A stretch of 64,000 nt of DNA from Symbiobacterium thermophilum IAM 14863 (GTDB taxonomy: Bacteria; Bacillota; Sulfobacillia; Symbiobacteriales; Symbiobacteriaceae), in assembly GCF_000009905.1 (NCBI RefSeq), contig NC_006177.1, forward strand, positions 2,046,001 through 2,110,000. Direction: 5' to 3'. Positions 1-10,143 of the stretch are shown in pieces. A model generated the notes under the pieces. It was not told the origin of the DNA. It saw only the letters and a list, made by a program, of their open reading frames with translations, and ran no database searches. The stretch's first letter is position 1. The number at the start of each line of letters is the position of its first letter. The translations under genes were made by a program, and so were the position numbers.

Positions 1-1
1 G

Positions 2-79
2 GGCACCGTGTGGTTTGAAACCGACGACGCCGGACGAACCATCATCCGGGACTTCCGGCTGGACGAAGGGTGTGCGTGA
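2..79 (+). CDS. C-terminal end of an unidentified protein (partial)
   Basis: An open frame enters from the left edge and ends at the TGA at 77-79, giving 25 residues. The tail is acidic and polar and ends in Cys-Ala. Nothing in it identifies a family. The next gene starts 7 bases after this stop on the same strand, so the two are probably co-transcribed. Confidence 0.45.
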   Translation, partial: GTVWFETDDAGRTIIRDFRLDEGCA

Positions 80-85
80 TGCGAC

Positions 86-541
86 ATGTTGAACCATGGG
101 ATCGGGTTCTCCCTGGAAAGGCTGCGCCTGCGGCCCGCCGCGTTCTGGGCGGCCGGAGCCGCGAGCGCCGGCCTGTTCGTCGACTGGCTGCTGCGGGTCG
201 AATCCTTTTCCCCGCTGGATGAGAACAGCGGGAAGGCCCTGCTCGGGCTGACGTTTCTGGCGGCCGGCCTCTTCGGTTGGGCCGTGCTCATCGCCATCGG
301 CGAGTGGGCGCTGCGGCAGCGGATCCGCTCGCCCTGGGCCCCGCTGGCCTGGGGTGCTCTGCTCACCCTCCTCACGATCGGCTGGTTCCCGCCGGGTGCG
401 ATGCTTGGCTCCCTCTATGTGGGGACGCTGCTCGCGGACCGGCTGGGGGCGACGCGAAGGGTGCCGTGGCCGGTGGTCTGGCCGTTCTGGCTGGCGGGGT
501 CTCTGGGCATCACGTTCGCCATTCTGCGCTTCTTCGTTTGA
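86..541 (+). CDS. Small integral membrane protein, function unknown
   Basis: A 151-residue protein with about four hydrophobic segments, at roughly residues 18-36, 49-75, 86-118 and 126-151, separated by short arginine-rich loops. It should therefore sit in the cytoplasmic membrane. No catalytic or transport motif is visible and I do not recognise the family. The ATG at 86 follows the previous stop by 6 bases. A GAAGGG at 65-70 could serve as a distant ribosome binding site, so the exact start is uncertain. A hairpin follows about 35 bases after the stop. The high GC and hydrophobic periodicity support a real gene. Confidence 0.6.
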   Translation: MLNHGIGFSLERLRLRPAAFWAAGAASAGLFVDWLLRVESFSPLDENSGKALLGLTFLAAGLFGWAVLIAIGEWALRQRIRSPWAPLAWGALLTLLTIGWFPPGAMLGSLYVGTLLADRLGATRRVPWPVVWPFWLAGSLGITFAILRFFV

Positions 542-575
542 TCCGCACCGGCCGGCAGCGCCTGAGAGGGCAAGA

Positions 576-620
576 AGAGGAGCACGCTCAGGCGCGCTCC
601 TCTACGCCAGCGGTACGCTG
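576..620. terminator. Two hairpins between convergent genes
   Basis: The bases at 576-603 form an 8-bp perfect stem (AGAGGAGC/GCTCCTCT), extended by three more pairs past one mismatch, with a TCAG loop. A second small hairpin at 608-620 (CAGCG/CGCTG) is followed by TTTT at 621-624. They lie between the rightward membrane-protein gene and the leftward hsdR gene. A role as a bidirectional terminator is inferred; the U-tract is short. Confidence 0.45.
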
Positions 621-784
621 TTTTGCCGAGTACCCTTCTTCCGCGGCGACCTTATCACCACAGTAACCACATACGTAGGATCGCGCCCCTACGTTCTGAA
701 GATTTGTCCAGTATCCACCCTTCAGTTGATCCACGACCGCTGACATTTAAGTCTTCCCCCTACGTCGTTGGTCCAAGGATGGCT

Positions 785-3700
785 CTAGGCCGTGGCCCAC
801 TCCTGCGACAGCACCTCCGCCTGCTTCAGCACCAGGTTCGTCGCCGCCTCCTGCCGGTCCGGCGGGTACTTATACCGTCGGAGCAGCGTGCGCACCATGA
901 CCCTCAACCGGGCCCGCACCGTCTCGCGGCGCGCCCAGTCCACGGTCACCGACTTACGCAGCCGCTCCGTGAGCTCGACAGCCATCTTCTTCAGCACCTC
1001 GTCGCCCAGCTCCCGCACGGCCGACTCGTTGCTGGCCAGGGCGTCGTAGAAGGCGAGCTCATCCTCGTTCAGCCCGAGCTGCTCGCCCCGCCGCGCCTCC
1101 TCCTGGAAGCGCCTGGCCATGGCGATGAGCTCCTCGATCACCTGCGCCGTCTCGATGGTGCGGTTCCGGTAGCGGGTGAGCGCCTGCTGGAGCAGGTCCG
1201 AGAACCTCGCCGACTGGACCACGTTGGTCTCGAAGCGCGCCTTGATCTCGTTCTTGATCAGGCGCTGCAGCAGCTCGACGGCGAGGTTGCGCTCCTTCAT
1301 CCGGCGCACCTCGTCGAGGAACTCCTCCGAGAGGATGGAAATGTCGGGCTTGCTGAGCCCCGCCGCGGCGAAGATGTCCACCACCTCGTCGGAGACCACC
1401 GCCTGGGCGATGATCTGCCGCAGGGCCGCCTCCTTGCGCTCATCCGCCACCTTCCGGTCGGTTTCCGCGCGCTTGGAGAGCGCCGCCTTGACCGCCTGGA
1501 AGAAGGCCAGCTCGTCCCGGTAGGCCAGGGCGCCCTCCAGGGTGCAGCAGAGGGCGAAGGCCCTGGAGGCGGCCACCACGTGGTCGGCGAAGCGCTTCTG
1601 TCCGTCCTCCAGCCCCAGGATGTGGTTGGCCACCTTGGGCAGAAGCGCCATGGCCTCGGTGCGGAAGGCCGAGTAGTCGCAGCCGTGGAGCATCGCCCTA
1701 AGCACATCCATCTTCTCGCGCAGGATGTCCAGGGCCCGCTCCGCATCGATGGCCGGCTCGCCCCGGCCCCGCGCGGCGGTGTACTCCCGCAGCGCCTGTT
1801 TCAGCTCGTGCGAGATGCCGATGTAGTCCACCACCAGCCCGCCGGGCTTGTCCCTGAAGACCCGGTTGACCCGGGCGATGGCCTGCATCAGGTTGTGGCC
1901 CCGCATCGGCTTGTCGATGTACATCGTGTGCAGGCAGGGGGCGTCGAAGCCCGTGAGCCACATGTCCCGCACGATGACGATCTTGAACGGGTCGTTGGGG
2001 TCCTTGAAGCGCCGCTCCAGCCGCTTGCGGACCTCCTTGCTGTAGATGTGCGGCCGCAGAAGCGGCTTGTCGGCGGCGGAACCGGTCATGACGATCTTGA
2101 TGACGCCTTTTTCGGGATCCGGGTCGTGCCACTCGGGCCGCAGGGCGACGATGGCGTTGTACATGTGCACGCAGATCTCCCGGCTCATGCACACGACCAT
2201 CGCCTTGCCGTCCATGGCCGCCAGGCGCCGCTCGAAGTGGGCGACCAGGTCGGCGGCCACCTTCTGGATGCGAGGCGGCGCGCCCACCAGCTTCTCCAGA
2301 GCCGTCCAGCGGCGGTACTGAGCGGCCCGCGCGGCGTCGTCCTCCTCGTCCTCGGTCAGCTCTTCCACGGCCTCGTCGATCCGGGGGATCTCCTCCTCCT
2401 TCAGGTCGAGCTTGGCCAGGCGGGACTCGTAGTAGATGGGCACCGTCGCGCCGTCCTTCACCGCCTGCAGCACGTCGTAGATGTGCACGTAGTCACCGAA
2501 GACGGCCCGGGTGTTCCGGTCCTCCAGGGCAACGGGGGTGCCGGTGAAGGCGACGAAGGTGGCCCCCGGCAGGGCGTCGCGCATGTGCTGGGCGTAGCCG
2601 TAGCGGACGGCGTAGTTCCCGCCGGGCGTCTCGGCCGCGATCTGGTCGGACAGGTCGCCCCCGGACCCCATGGGTGCGGTCGCCGGGCGCCTGCGCCGCT
2701 CAGGCAGGCTCAGCCTGGCGGCGAAGCCGTACTGGCTGCGGTGGGCCTCGTCGCAGATGACGATGATGTTGGTCCGCTCGGAGAGCACCGGGAAGGTGTC
2801 CTCGTCCTCGCCGGGCATGAACTTCTGGATGGTGGTGAAGATGATGCCGCCCGACGGCCGGTTGGCCAGAAGCTCCCGGAGGCGCGGCCGGGTCTCGGCC
2901 TGCACAGGCGTCTCCCGCAGGAGTTCCGTGGCGCCGGCGAAGACGCCGAAGAGCTGGTTGTCCAGGTCGTTCCGGTCGGTGACCACCACGATGGTGGGGT
3001 TTTTCAGGTCCGGGTGGCTCATCAGCCGGCCGGCGAGGCAGGTCATCTCCAGGGACTTGCCGGCCCCCTGGGTGTGCCAGACGACGCCGCCCTTGCGGGA
3101 GCCGCCCGGGGCCGATGCCTTCAGCACGCTCTCCACCACGGCCCGGACGGCGTGGAACTGATGGTACCCGGCCACTTTCTTGACGAGGTGGCCATCCTCT
3201 TCGAAGAGGATGAAGTAGCGCAGGTACTCCAGCAGCAGGTCGTGCCGGAAGGCGCCGCGGATCAGGGTCTCCAGCTCCCGCATCTCGCCCAGGGGGTCGA
3301 TCTCGTGGCCGTCGATGGTCCGCCAGGCCATGAACCGCTCCCGGTTGGCGGTCAGCGACCCCATGCGGGCGGAGAGGCCGTCGGAGATGACCAGCAGTTC
3401 GTTGTAGACGAAGAGGTCGGGGATGTCCTCCTTGTAGGCCTGGAGCTGGTTGAAGGCGGCCCAGATGTCGGCGCTTTCGTCCGCCGGGTTCTTGAGCTCG
3501 ATGACGACGATGGGCAGGCCGTTGAGGTACAGGATGATATCCGGCCTGCGCACCTTCTTCGGCCCCTGAATGGAGAGCTGGTTGACCGCCAGCCAGTCGT
3601 TGCGACTCGGGTCGGTGAAGTCCACCAGCCGCACCCGGTCGCCCCGGGTCTCCCCGTCCTTCTGGAACTCGACCGGCACGCCCTCCACGAGCCACCGATG

Positions 3701-3976
3701 GAACTGCCGGTTGGCCTGCACCAGACCGGGGATGTTGGGGCTCACCACCTGCCGGAGGGCGTCCTCCTGCGCCGAGGCCGGGATGTGGGGGTTGAGGCCG
3801 CGGATGGCCTCCCGCAGCCGGCCCGTCAGCACAACCTGGCGGTAGGACTCCCGCTCGGTGCCGGGGGTGTTGGCGTCCACGGGGGAGATGTCGGGCCCAT
3901 GTGCGACCGCCCAGCCGAGCTCGCGGAGCCATTCGAGTGCGGCCTGTTCCAGGGTCTCTTCGCTCAGGACGGGCAT
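785..3976 (-). CDS. hsdR: Type I restriction enzyme, R (motor/nuclease) subunit
   Basis: HsdR is the ATP-driven translocase and endonuclease of a type I restriction complex. Numbered from the upstream GTG at 3979 (1064 residues), the protein shows an N-terminal PD-(D/E)xK nuclease core with RPD at 145-147 and ELK at 161-163. The helicase follows, with Walker A TQGAGKS at 303-309, a DEAH box at 410-413 and AFTGTP (motif III). A motif-VI-like stretch ending ARVNR comes next, then a long helical C-terminal region. The usual length is about 1000 residues, so the gene is full size. An AAGGAGG lies 7 bases before the ATG at 3976, so I prefer that start. The hsdS stop overlaps it as TGATG, which implies translational coupling in an M-S-R operon. 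Confidence 0.95.
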   Translation of the reverse strand: MPVLSEETLEQAALEWLRELGWAVAHGPDISPVDANTPGTERESYRQVVLTGRLREAIRGLNPHIPASAQEDALRQVVSPNIPGLVQANRQFHRWLVEGVPVEFQKDGETRGDRVRLVDFTDPSRNDWLAVNQLSIQGPKKVRRPDIILYLNGLPIVVIELKNPADESADIWAAFNQLQAYKEDIPDLFVYNELLVISDGLSARMGSLTANRERFMAWRTIDGHEIDPLGEMRELETLIRGAFRHDLLLEYLRYFILFEEDGHLVKKVAGYHQFHAVRAVVESVLKASAPGGSRKGGVVWHTQGAGKSLEMTCLAGRLMSHPDLKNPTIVVVTDRNDLDNQLFGVFAGATELLRETPVQAETRPRLRELLANRPSGGIIFTTIQKFMPGEDEDTFPVLSERTNIIVICDEAHRSQYGFAARLSLPERRRRPATAPMGSGGDLSDQIAAETPGGNYAVRYGYAQHMRDALPGATFVAFTGTPVALEDRNTRAVFGDYVHIYDVLQAVKDGATVPIYYESRLAKLDLKEEEIPRIDEAVEELTEDEEDDAARAAQYRRWTALEKLVGAPPRIQKVAADLVAHFERRLAAMDGKAMVVCMSREICVHMYNAIVALRPEWHDPDPEKGVIKIVMTGSAADKPLLRPHIYSKEVRKRLERRFKDPNDPFKIVIVRDMWLTGFDAPCLHTMYIDKPMRGHNLMQAIARVNRVFRDKPGGLVVDYIGISHELKQALREYTAARGRGEPAIDAERALDILREKMDVLRAMLHGCDYSAFRTEAMALLPKVANHILGLEDGQKRFADHVVAASRAFALCCTLEGALAYRDELAFFQAVKAALSKRAETDRKVADERKEAALRQIIAQAVVSDEVVDIFAAAGLSKPDISILSEEFLDEVRRMKERNLAVELLQRLIKNEIKARFETNVVQSARFSDLLQQALTRYRNRTIETAQVIEELIAMARRFQEEARRGEQLGLNEDELAFYDALASNESAVRELGDEVLKKMAVELTERLRKSVTVDWARRETVRARLRVMVRTLLRRYKYPPDRQEAATNLVLKQAEVLSQEWATA

Positions 3977-5214
3977 CACAGCACCTCCTTCAGGGCCTCC
4001 TCGGCCTCGGGCACGCGAAGCTTGCCGGCGATGAGGCGGGGGAGCAGGGTGTCGCGGAGGTTGACTAGTTGCATTCGGTATCGTTCATTGGCCGCTATCC
4101 TTTCTAGTACTGTCTGGGCAATCTGGGTAAAGCGGTTGACCAACTGCGCCGGAGGCACAACGAGCTTGATCTTGCGGAACGCAGCCTTGCTAATTTCCAT
4201 GAATGTAGAGCCGTTTGCGTGCTGTTTGATCGTATCGAGGTTGTAATGACTCCAGAACAGCATGTACTCCGGAGATAGCTGCCCAGCGGGCGGCATGGCA
4301 ATGAACCCCTGGTTGATCGCTGTGGGGATCTTCGTAATGGCGAGGTAACCGATCGGCGCACGGGACGACAAGAGGAGTGTGCCTTCTGGCAGGAGTCCGC
4401 TGCTGATCTTTTTCAGGCCAGCCTCGGAGATCATCCGCTCAGTTGTCAGCAGTACGGGCGTGGACTGGCCTGAAAGGTCCTTGGGCGTTACCCAGTGGTA
4501 TTCCGGTGGGTTCCAGTAGGCAGGCTCCTTGGTGCTGGGTGTCGAGCCCCCCACACACGAGATAACGCTGTCAATGGTGTCGACACGCCATCCTTTGGGA
4601 ATTGGGCCTAGTTCCGAATCCTGAAACTCCTCCGGAAACCACGCTGCCGTATCCTCGTCCACGCCTTCCGGATCCCGGCCTTCGGCCTTGGCGCGGACGG
4701 GGTCAAAATCAACAAACCATGACTTAAAGATTGCCTGGCCTATTGACTCGAGGCAAATGTTCGTGCTTTGCACGTTCGCGATTCTGGAATCTAGCGTTCC
4801 AAGAACATCGGCAATCTGCTTTTGAACCGCGAGCGGCGGGACTTTGACGGGAAGTCGGTAGAACTCCTCCCTGCTGGTCGAAGGAATCGCCGACCCGCTG
4901 TCCATCCCGTTGATGTCTTGTGTAAGCAACTGGTAATAAGCCCAGCGAATGTCCAGAGGTTGCTTCGGACTGATGTAGAACGCGGTGTCTATGACCCAAC
5001 AGGGAGAGGGCGATAGATGAACTCCACGGTAGGCGCCCTTACGCCCGATGATGACGGTCGGAAAGGGGCAGAGGGGCTTGTTTGTCCAGCCAATCGGCCC
5101 GTTGGTCCCGTATACCGGAACGGAACCGGTGCTGGTCTTGTAATCCCTGAGGGCTTTGCCGTACTCCAGGGTAGCCAACTCACCCCAGGTCGCCTCGCGC
5201 CAATTAGAGGTCAT
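3976..5214 (-). CDS. hsdS: Type I restriction-modification specificity subunit S
   Basis: HsdS (412 residues) chooses the DNA target of the HsdM2S methylase and the HsdR2M2S nuclease. It has the expected two-fold layout. A first target-recognition domain (about residues 1-130) is followed by a conserved helix ([20 protein letters not shown]). A second recognition domain (about 205-345) is followed by a second helix ([10 protein letters not shown]...QTVLERI). The GC of this gene is visibly lower than that of hsdM and hsdR, typical of recombining specificity genes. Its start overlaps the hsdM stop by 11 bases and its stop overlaps the hsdR start. Confidence 0.95.
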   Translation of the reverse strand: MTSNWREATWGELATLEYGKALRDYKTSTGSVPVYGTNGPIGWTNKPLCPFPTVIIGRKGAYRGVHLSPSPCWVIDTAFYISPKQPLDIRWAYYQLLTQDINGMDSGSAIPSTSREEFYRLPVKVPPLAVQKQIADVLGTLDSRIANVQSTNICLESIGQAIFKSWFVDFDPVRAKAEGRDPEGVDEDTAAWFPEEFQDSELGPIPKGWRVDTIDSVISCVGGSTPSTKEPAYWNPPEYHWVTPKDLSGQSTPVLLTTERMISEAGLKKISSGLLPEGTLLLSSRAPIGYLAITKIPTAINQGFIAMPPAGQLSPEYMLFWSHYNLDTIKQHANGSTFMEISKAAFRKIKLVVPPAQLVNRFTQIAQTVLERIAANERYRMQLVNLRDTLLPRLIAGKLRVPEAEEALKEVL

Positions 5215-6769
5215 AACCTAACCTCCCCAGTATCTGTCGAATCTGCTCGTCCAGCTCGGCCCCCTTCTTCATCTGCTCGGCCAGCTCCGCCGTGAGCCGC
5301 TCCATCTTCTCCGCAAACGTCTCGTCGTCGTCCTCCACCTCTTCCGCCCCGACGTACCGCCCAGGGGTGAGCACGTAGCCGTTCGCGGCGATCTCCTCCA
5401 GCTTGACCGCGCGACAGAAGCCCGGCACGTCCTCGTACACCTGTCCGGGCGGCGCCTCCCGGTCCTGCCGCCAGAGGTGCACCGTGTTGGCGATCTTCGC
5501 GATCTCCTCGTCGTCGAGGACCCGGTTGACACGCGTCTCCATCCGCCCCATCTTACGGGCGTCGATGAAGAGCACCTCGCCCCGGCGATCCCGGCCGTTC
5601 TTGGTCTTGTCCTTGCACAGGAACCAGAGGCAGGCCGGGATCTGCGTGTTGAAGAAAAGCTGCGGCGGCAGTGCCACCATGACCTCCACCACATCGGCTT
5701 CCACCATGTTCTTGCGGATCTCGCCCTCGTTGTTCTGCTGCGACGACATCGAGCCGTTGGCGAGCACCACGCCCGCCTGGCCCGCCGGAGCCAGGTGCCA
5801 GAGGATGTGCTGCAGCCAGGCGAAGTTGGCGTTGCCGGCCGGCGGCGTGCCGTAGATCCACCGGGGGTCATCGACCAGCCGCTCACCGCCCCAGTCGGAC
5901 ATGTTGAACGGCGGATTGGCCAGGATGTAATCCGCCCGCAGGTCCGGGTGCTGGTTCCGGTGGAACGTGTCGGCCGGCTCCTTGCCCAGGTTGAAGTCGA
6001 GCCCCCGGATCGTCAGGTTCATCGCGACCAGCCGCCACGTGGTAGGGTTGGCCTCCTGACCGTAGATCGAGAGGTCCCCGAACCGGCCGCCCCTGCTCTC
6101 CAGAAAGCGCTCCGCCTGCACGAACATGCCGCCCGAGCCACAGCACGGGTCGTAGACCTTCCCCTTGTAGGGCGCGAGAATCGCGACCAGCAGCTTCACC
6201 ACTGAGGCGGGCGTGTAGAACTGGCCGCCCTTCTTGCCCTCCGCGCTGGCGAACTGGCCCAGGAAGTATTCGTACACCTCGCCGAGCACGTCCCTGGCCC
6301 GGTGCTCCTCGCCGAACCCGATGGTGGAGATCAGATCGACCAGCTCGCCCAGCCGCCCCGGCTCCAGATGGGCCCGGCCGTAGCGCTTGTCCAGGAGCCC
6401 CTTCAGCCGCGGGTTCTCCTCCTCGATGGCCTCCAGGGCCTGGTCGATGCGCGCGCCGATGTCCGGCTGCTTCGCGTGGGCGCGGATGGTCTCCCAGCGC
6501 GCCTGGTCGGGCACCCAGAAGACGTTGTCCATGGTGTAGTACTCCCGTTCCTCCAGGGCGGCCTCCCGGTCGGCCGGGTCATCCAGATATAGGTCGGACG
6601 CGGGGTCCGCAAGCACCTTCCGCAGCCTCTCCCGCTGCGCCACGAAGGAGTCGGAGATGTACTTCAGGAAGATCAGGCCCAGCACGATGTGCTTGTACTC
6701 GGCTGCGTCCATCGACGACCGCAGCTTGTCCGCCGCGGCCCACAGGGTGCGCTTCATCTCGTTGTCCAT
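5204..6769 (-). CDS. hsdM: Type I restriction-modification adenine methylase subunit M
   Basis: HsdM transfers a methyl group from S-adenosylmethionine to adenine in the sequence chosen by HsdS. Counting from the ATG at 6769, the protein is 521 residues. It has the N-terminal helical HsdM domain ([20 protein letters not shown]), the SAM-binding DPCCGSGG at 207-214 and the catalytic NPPF at 285-288. I chose 6769 rather than an upstream ATG at 6817 because family homology begins at this Met and the extra 16 residues look unrelated. A weak GAGAGGG lies upstream. It is the first gene of the hsdM-hsdS-hsdR operon. Confidence 0.95.
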   Translation of the reverse strand: MDNEMKRTLWAAADKLRSSMDAAEYKHIVLGLIFLKYISDSFVAQRERLRKVLADPASDLYLDDPADREAALEEREYYTMDNVFWVPDQARWETIRAHAKQPDIGARIDQALEAIEEENPRLKGLLDKRYGRAHLEPGRLGELVDLISTIGFGEEHRARDVLGEVYEYFLGQFASAEGKKGGQFYTPASVVKLLVAILAPYKGKVYDPCCGSGGMFVQAERFLESRGGRFGDLSIYGQEANPTTWRLVAMNLTIRGLDFNLGKEPADTFHRNQHPDLRADYILANPPFNMSDWGGERLVDDPRWIYGTPPAGNANFAWLQHILWHLAPAGQAGVVLANGSMSSQQNNEGEIRKNMVEADVVEVMVALPPQLFFNTQIPACLWFLCKDKTKNGRDRRGEVLFIDARKMGRMETRVNRVLDDEEIAKIANTVHLWRQDREAPPGQVYEDVPGFCRAVKLEEIAANGYVLTPGRYVGAEEVEDDDETFAEKMERLTAELAEQMKKGAELDEQIRQILGRLGYDL

Positions 6770-6999
6770 CCGTTCAACCCTCTCGCCACAGTTCTTCCGA
6801 TTGCAGCCTGCTGGCAACCGGTGAGGCCAGACCCTGGATACGCAATCCCCGGCTCAATGGCACTCTGACCGAACAGGCCTGCAATTCCAAGTCATTGATA
6901 GTCAGTTCGGTACACGGAGGGCGGCTCCCTGCCGGAGCCTGGCTGTGCCGGCCAGGGCAGGGCGGTCAACCCAGCCGTGCACGCGGCCCCCCTCCATCC
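6770..6999. other. Intergenic region upstream of hsdM
   Basis: About 230 bases between hsdM and the next leftward gene. It must hold the hsd promoter and the end of the upstream gene. A slightly AT-richer stretch lies near 6885-6910. I found no convincing -35/-10 pair, hairpin with a U-tract, or small gene. Confidence 0.4.
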
Positions 7000-8562
7000 T
7001 CATCCCTTCCGCGCCTCGCCGTCGCTCCGGTGGCGCCGGCGGACGACCACCGTCCCCAGCGCCAGGAGCAGCACCGCACCGACGGCAACCCCGACAGCGG
7101 GTGCCCAGCCGCGCTGGGCCCCGGCATCGGTGGGCTCCGCGGCCCCGGGCGCAGGGGTCTCCCCGGCCGGCGGTGAAGGCCGGTCGGCCGGATCGGCCGC
7201 AGGCGGCTGCGCCGCGCCGCTTCCGGCCGTGGCCGCGCGCCGGACCGCCCCCGCGGCCAGCCGGTCAGCCCGCTCAGGCGTCAGCGCCTCCCCGGCGTTG
7301 GCCTCAACCCAGGCACGGGCCGCGTCTTCCGAAGCGAACGTCCCGGGCATGACCTCGGTCAGGAAGGCGGCGATCGCGTCCTGGGTCTCGGGACGCCACG
7401 GGTAGCCCGCCAGCTCCTCCTCCGCCCACGGCCGCCACCGCTGCACGTACAGCCGGTCGGTCATGCCGCGGGCGACCGCCTCCCGCAGGAAGAGGGCGAG
7501 GTGGTCCTCGCTGCGCACCCGCCAGACCCAGTCGGCCGACTCCCACACCAGCGGCAGCGACGTCTCCCGCAAGAGGAGCAGGTACTGCACCCGGACCTCG
7601 TCGTCGTCGGGATGCTCTGCCAGGAACGACTCGGCCGCGGCCAGTACATCCGGCAGCAGCCGGTCAGCGGCCTCGCCGGGCAGGCTGCCGTCCCGCAGGG
7701 AGGAGTTCATGCCCATGTTCCCGGCCTCGGCCAGGCTGCGGGTGGCTTCGATTACCGCGGTCAGCGCCGCAGGGTCGGCGATGCCTGCCTGCAGCATCTC
7801 CCGGATCTCCACCCCCATGTCGCGCCAGTAGGGGTTCTCCAACACCACATGGATATCGAAGTCCGGCTCCACGTCCTCCCACACCCAGCGAAGGGCGCCG
7901 TCCTCCAGCACCCAGCCGGGGGTCGTGATGCGGAAGGGGTTCTCCTCCGACCGGATGTCCTCCGCCCGGATCGGCCGGTCCATGGCCAGCACCGCCTCCG
8001 CCCGGCCGATCGTCCCGGCCCAGTGGGCGCCGGTGCGCAGGACGTAGGCGACCCAGAGCGGCGCGTCGTAGCCCTTGCCGTACGGCAGCACATTCATGGT
8101 GTAGCTGACCACCATCTCCAGCGGCTGGCCCGCCCGGAAGGTGACCGGAAAGACCGCCCAGTTCACGGGACCGGCATCGGCGTCCTGGTGCACAGCGGAC
8201 TCGCGGACCTCCGTGGCCACCTCCCGTCCGTCGATCTCCACCCGCAGGTTCTCGATGTGGGCGCCGAAGATCGCCTGTTCGGGGTCGAAGATGAACAGCG
8301 GGAAACCCACCATCATCTCCTCGTCCGCCTCGGGCTCGAAGCGGAACCAGATGCGGTACTCGCCCACCGCGCTGGTGCTGAGACGGTCATCGTGCCGTGT
8401 GTCGCGGCGCAGGAAAATCTCGATGCGCTCTTCCGCCAGCCGGACGGTGGTGGAGTCCAGCGGCTGGACGTGGGGCCCGACGGGGGCCAGGGGTGCGCTG
8501 TCACCCAGGCAGGTTGCGGAGAGGCCAAGGACGAGGAGCAGCGCGATCCAGAACCGGCGCAA
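7000..8562 (-). CDS. Secreted, C-terminally membrane-anchored protein of unknown function
   Basis: A 520-residue protein. Residues 1-20 form a signal peptide with an MRRFW start and a leucine-rich core ending near Cys-Leu-Gly-Asp. A large mixed extracytoplasmic region follows, rich in acidic and tryptophan residues and beta-like. The C-terminal part has a Pro/Ala-rich linker (about residues 440-480), one hydrophobic helix (VGVAVGAVLLLALGTVVV) and a basic tail. This is a type I membrane topology with the bulk outside the cell. I do not recognise a catalytic motif. A 66-bp gap separates it from a short upstream gene that resembles its own C-terminal third. Confidence 0.7.
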   Translation of the reverse strand: MRRFWIALLLVLGLSATCLGDSAPLAPVGPHVQPLDSTTVRLAEERIEIFLRRDTRHDDRLSTSAVGEYRIWFRFEPEADEEMMVGFPLFIFDPEQAIFGAHIENLRVEIDGREVATEVRESAVHQDADAGPVNWAVFPVTFRAGQPLEMVVSYTMNVLPYGKGYDAPLWVAYVLRTGAHWAGTIGRAEAVLAMDRPIRAEDIRSEENPFRITTPGWVLEDGALRWVWEDVEPDFDIHVVLENPYWRDMGVEIREMLQAGIADPAALTAVIEATRSLAEAGNMGMNSSLRDGSLPGEAADRLLPDVLAAAESFLAEHPDDDEVRVQYLLLLRETSLPLVWESADWVWRVRSEDHLALFLREAVARGMTDRLYVQRWRPWAEEELAGYPWRPETQDAIAAFLTEVMPGTFASEDAARAWVEANAGEALTPERADRLAAGAVRRAATAGSGAAQPPAADPADRPSPPAGETPAPGAAEPTDAGAQRGWAPAVGVAVGAVLLLALGTVVVRRRHRSDGEARKG

Positions 8563-8628
8563 TTGCCGTCACCTCCTGTTGGGCTCGTGCCAGATGGACG
8601 CAGGGAAGCTGGCGGACCCTCCATACCT

Positions 8629-8880
8629 TCAGGCGCGTGGCCGGCGCCTTGCGCGGAGGACGGCGCCGCCCTCCGCCAGGAGCAGGCCGAGACCGGTGAT
8701 CCAGCCCCCGACTTCCCAGGGGCCGGACTCAGGCCCCCCCGGGGAAGGAGCCTCACCTGTGCCGGACTCCGGCGTCCGCGCTCCCGCTGTGTCCCCCGCG
8801 TCCAGGACCCGGGTGAGCGGCTGGCCGATCGCCTCCTGCGTCTCCGCGGGCCACTGGCGGCCCGCCATACCACCCCTCAT
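8629..8880 (-). CDS. Short membrane protein resembling the C-terminal end of its downstream neighbour
   Basis: An 83-residue frame. Its first 30 residues share a W..ETQ.AI...LT.V pattern with about residues 373-392 of the 520-residue protein downstream. It then has a Pro/Gly/Ser-rich linker, one hydrophobic helix (WITGLGLLLAEGGAVL) and a basic tail, the same layout as that protein's end. An AAGGA lies 9 bases before the ATG, so it may be translated. It is either a small real gene born from a partial duplication or the remnant of a lost paralogue. The nearby terminator at 8950-8984 separates it from the amidohydrolase genes upstream. Confidence 0.4.
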   Translation of the reverse strand: MRGGMAGRQWPAETQEAIGQPLTRVLDAGDTAGARTPESGTGEAPSPGGPESGPWEVGGWITGLGLLLAEGGAVLRARRRPRA

Positions 8881-8949
8881 AACGGTAAATCCTTGAAAGG
8901 GTTACGCCCGTGCGGCCGGTTGGCCCAGGATGCAGGCCAGTGACGCCGA

Positions 8950-8984
8950 GCAGAAGAAGGGTCCGGTGCCTGCGCACCGGACCC
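8950..8984 (-). terminator. Intrinsic terminator of the amidohydrolase operon
   Basis: A perfect 11-bp stem (GGGTCCGGTGC at 8959-8969 with GCACCGGACCC at 8974-8984) with a CTGC loop. On the minus strand it is followed by CTTCTTCTG. It lies just past the stop codon at 9001. A separate perfect 16-bp palindrome (CCGACGGC/GCCGTCGG, 8983-8998) sits between the stop and this hairpin. Confidence 0.75.
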
Positions 8985-9000
8985 GACGGCGCCGTCGGAC

Positions 9001-10143
9001 TCAGGAGAGGCTCTTCGCCTCGTACACCCGCTGCCCCTCGATATACGTGGCCAGCACCCGGGCCCGCGCCCGGAAGGGGTGGTCGCTCCACAGCACGAAG
9101 TCGGCGTCCTTTCCCGGCTCCAGGGACCCCACCCGGTCGGCGACGCCCAGCATCTCGGCGGGGCTGAGGGTCATCGCCCGCAGGGCGCCGGCCTCGCTCA
9201 TGCCCTCCCGGACCGCCAGGGCCCCCTGGATGCGGTGGTGCGCGATGGGTACGAAGGGGTGGTCGGTCATCAGCGAGACGTGGACCCCCGCCTTCTCCAG
9301 GATGCCCGGGTTGCGGAAGGTCAGGTTGGCCGTCTCCACCTTGGACCGGCCGCCCAGCATCGGCCCCAGCGTGACCGGGTACCCGGCCTCGGCCAGGGCG
9401 TCCACCACCATCCAGCCCTCGGTGCAGTGCTCGATGGAGAGGTCGATGGAAAACTCCCGGGCGATGCGGATGGCGGTCAGGATGTCGTCCGCCCGGTGGG
9501 CGTGCAGCCGGAGCGGGATCTCCCGGTCCAGCACCTTCCGGGCCAGCTCCAGCCCCAGGTCCCGGCCCTTCTCCGGGTCATACGCCCGGGCCCGGGTCAG
9601 GAACTGCCGGATCACCGCCGCCACGCCCATGCGGGTCGCGGGCGTCCGCTTGTGGTTCTGCCCGTGCAGCCGCTTCGGGTTCTCGCCCAGGGCCCCCTTC
9701 AGCCCCGACGGCCGGCGCAGCACCATCTCGTCGGCCGTCCGGCCCCGGGTCTTGATGACCACCATCTCCCCGCCGATGGGGTTCCCCGACCCGGGCAGGG
9801 TCTGCACCGTGGTCACCCCGGCGGAGCGGGCGTCCGCGAAGGAGACGTGGAACGGGTTGATCGCATCCAGCGCCCGGACCTGCGCCGTGGTCGGGGAGGT
9901 CCACTCGTTGCCGTCGTAGGCGGGCGGGCCGTCCCCCTCGCCCCAGAGGCCCACGTGGGTGTGGGGGTCGACGAAGCCGGGCAAGAGGTGCAGCCCCCGG
10001 GCGTCGACCACCTCCGCGTCGGACGGGATCTCCACCAGCCCCACCGCCAGGATCTTCCCGTCGCCCACCAGCAGCGTCGCGCCTGCCATGGGCGGCCGGC
10101 TGATGGGGTAGACCGTCGCACCGGTGATCGCCAGCTTGGTCAT
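9001..10143 (-). CDS. Metal-dependent amidohydrolase (imidazolonepropionase-like), active-site residues present
   Basis: A 380-residue member of the amidohydrolase superfamily, a TIM-barrel hydrolase acting on C-N bonds in cyclic or amide substrates. The metal site is visible: H61 and H63 in PHTH, H214/H216 in LHAHRADD, H239 in IEHC and D294 in MTDHP. The C-terminal beta-sandwich sequence SPAEMLGVADRVGSLEPGKDADFVLW is also typical. The substrate cannot be told from sequence. There is no signal peptide, so it is cytosolic. Its ATG overlaps the stop of an upstream paralogue (ATGA), so the two are coupled and may form a heteromer. Confidence 0.85.
   Translation of the reverse strand: MTKLAITGATVYPISRPPMAGATLLVGDGKILAVGLVEIPSDAEVVDARGLHLLPGFVDPHTHVGLWGEGDGPPAYDGNEWTSPTTAQVRALDAINPFHVSFADARSAGVTTVQTLPGSGNPIGGEMVVIKTRGRTADEMVLRRPSGLKGALGENPKRLHGQNHKRTPATRMGVAAVIRQFLTRARAYDPEKGRDLGLELARKVLDREIPLRLHAHRADDILTAIRIAREFSIDLSIEHCTEGWMVVDALAEAGYPVTLGPMLGGRSKVETANLTFRNPGILEKAGVHVSLMTDHPFVPIAHHRIQGALAVREGMSEAGALRAMTLSPAEMLGVADRVGSLEPGKDADFVLWSDHPFRARARVLATYIEGQRVYEAKSLS

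Noticed and set aside
623-4246. A 1207-residue open frame on the plus strand opposite hsdR
   Set aside because: It is the antisense of hsdR, opened by high-GC codon bias. It has no family motif and is very rich in Arg, Pro, Gly and His.
7501-8943. A 480-residue plus-strand frame opposite the secreted protein
   Set aside because: Antisense of a gene with signal peptide and anchor; no motif of its own.
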